Assembly (NCBI GenBank): GCA_937868455.1
Contig: CALMMO010000053.1
Location: forward strand, 1 to 6,547
Length of the DNA stretch: 6,547 bases
Reading direction: 5' to 3'
Origin: an uncultured Marmoricola sp.
GTDB taxonomy: Bacteria > Actinomycetota > Actinomycetes > Propionibacteriales > Nocardioidaceae
Of this stretch, positions 5,866 to 6,547 are shown one piece after another (position 1 is the stretch's first letter; each line of letters begins with the position of its first letter). The position numbers were made by a program, and so were the translations under genes. The notes under the pieces were generated by a model, which saw nothing but the letters and a program-made list of their open reading frames with translations, had not been told where the DNA came from and did no database searches.

Positions 5866-6547
5866 GTGGATCGTCTGGCGGTCTTCTTGGGAGCAACGTT
5901 GTACATGCCTGCCACGCGGTCGACCATTGCGAAGGACCTCCTCGCGTTGGGGCGTAGCGGTTTGACAAGTGCGGTCTTGTGTCTTGAGGACGCCATACCC
6001 GACAACTCACTCAAGGGTGCGGAAGAGAATCTCGTCGTCCAACTCGACCGCTACTACTCGGAAGGCTTCCTCGGTTCCTCGCTACCACTCGTGTTTGTCC
6101 GGGTTCGAGATCCAGAGCAGATCGGGCGGCTGGTCGCTGCTCTAGGGGCAGCGGGAAGACATCTCACTGGTTTTGTCCTGCCAAAGTTTGACCCAACCAT
6201 TGGGCGTGAGTTCCTCGAGGAGGTGCGCCTTCTGTCAATACACAGCGGTGTGAGGTACCTGTCGATGCCGGTGGTAGAAACCACGACATTTATGCACCTC
6301 GAATCACGAATTCCATACTTACTTGACACCCGGCGTCTGCTGGCCGAGTACCCCGAGCAGGTGCTTGGAGTTCGCTTCGGTGTGACCGACCTACTCTCTC
6401 TGTACGGAATGCGCCGCGGGCCCGAGACCACTGTGTACGACATTCCCTTGATAGCGGGTGCCCTATCCGATTTGCTCAATGTACTTGGACGATTCGACGG
6501 TGGACACGCCGTCAGCGGCCCGGTGTGGGAGCATTTCGCCCCAACAG
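5866..6547 (+). CDS. CitE/HpcH-like C-C bond lyase of the Ter-associated type (C-terminus cut off by window edge)
   Basis: The frame is open from GTG 5866 to the window end, giving 227 residues and no stop. It resembles the HpcH/HpaI aldolase-citrate lyase TIM-barrel proteins found in tellurium-resistance-associated operons (the C-C_Bond_Lyase group). Visible motifs are FLGATLYMPATR (7-18, first barrel strand), VLCLEDAIPD (37-46, with Glu41 and Asp42), VFVRVR (76-81), GFVLPKFD (102-109, Lys107), SMPVVET (133-139, Glu138) and GVRFGVTDLLSLYGMRR (168-184, Asp175). In the literature on Ter systems these enzymes are predicted, with ATP-grasp and phosphoribosyltransferase partners, to make a nucleoside-like metabolite; those partners would lie beyond the right edge. 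GTG 5866 is the only standard start that keeps the first strand, because an in-frame TGA lies at 5815 and the next ATG is at 5920. Only 8 residues precede the LGATLY motif, fewer than I recall for relatives, and the Shine-Dalgarno is poor. GC is lower than to the left. Confidence 0.8.
   Translation, partial: MDRLAVFLGATLYMPATRSTIAKDLLALGRSGLTSAVLCLEDAIPDNSLKGAEENLVVQLDRYYSEGFLGSSLPLVFVRVRDPEQIGRLVAALGAAGRHLTGFVLPKFDPTIGREFLEEVRLLSIHSGVRYLSMPVVETTTFMHLESRIPYLLDTRRLLAEYPEQVLGVRFGVTDLLSLYGMRRGPETTVYDIPLIAGALSDLLNVLGRFDGGHAVSGPVWEHFAPT

Noticed and set aside
6054..6479. Minus-strand open frame opposite the lyase
   Set aside because: It lies antisense to the lyase frame with its clear family motifs, and its own Arg/Ser-rich translation has no recognisable domain.
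1..6547. tRNA, rRNA, CRISPR arrays, insertion sequences
   Set aside because: No repeat-spacer pattern, transposase frame, terminal repeats or RNA gene signatures were seen while reading both strands.

Overview
The window looks like chromosomal DNA from a high-GC Gram-positive (actinobacterial) genome. GC counted by hand is about 62% in the left block. A DtxR/IdeR-type iron box is present, and one gene start looks leaderless. The protein families also fit actinobacterial aromatic-degradation clusters. Genus cannot be named from the sequence alone.

Positions about 1 to 5473 form one operon read on the minus strand. In transcription order it holds: (1) a catechol 2,3-dioxygenase-type extradiol dioxygenase with a 53-residue N-terminal extension; (2) a second, paralogous extradiol dioxygenase; (3) a histidine phosphatase with a long N-terminal extension; (4) a stand-alone PEP-synthase-type ATP-binding subunit; (5) the PEP-utilizing 'mobile' subunit, cut by the left edge. 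The first four genes are tightly packed: a 17-nt gap with a strong Shine-Dalgarno, then two ATGA overlaps. A 114-nt hairpin-containing gap precedes the last gene. Together the proteins suggest phosphorylation-initiated catabolism of a phenol. A split dikinase-like phosphotransferase would make an aryl phosphate, enzymes outside the window would modify it, the histidine phosphatase would release the phosphate, and the extradiol enzymes would open the catechol ring. The closest precedent I recall is the cre (4-cresol) pathway of Corynebacterium glutamicum and the anaerobic phenylphosphate synthases.

Positions 5474 to 5576 are a divergent control region. A 15/19 match to the DtxR/IdeR box lies across the -10 of a probable minus-strand promoter whose predicted start coincides with the dioxygenase ATG. 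A separate 22-bp inverted repeat lies closer to the plus-strand genes.

Positions 5577 to 6547 read on the plus strand. They hold a small unrecognised protein (93 to 94 aa), followed after 7 nt by a CitE/HpcH-like C-C bond lyase of the type found in tellurium-resistance (Ter)-associated metabolite operons, cut by the right edge. GC falls to about 55% inside the lyase gene, so a compositional and functional boundary lies near 5860. No RNA genes, CRISPR arrays or insertion sequences were seen.
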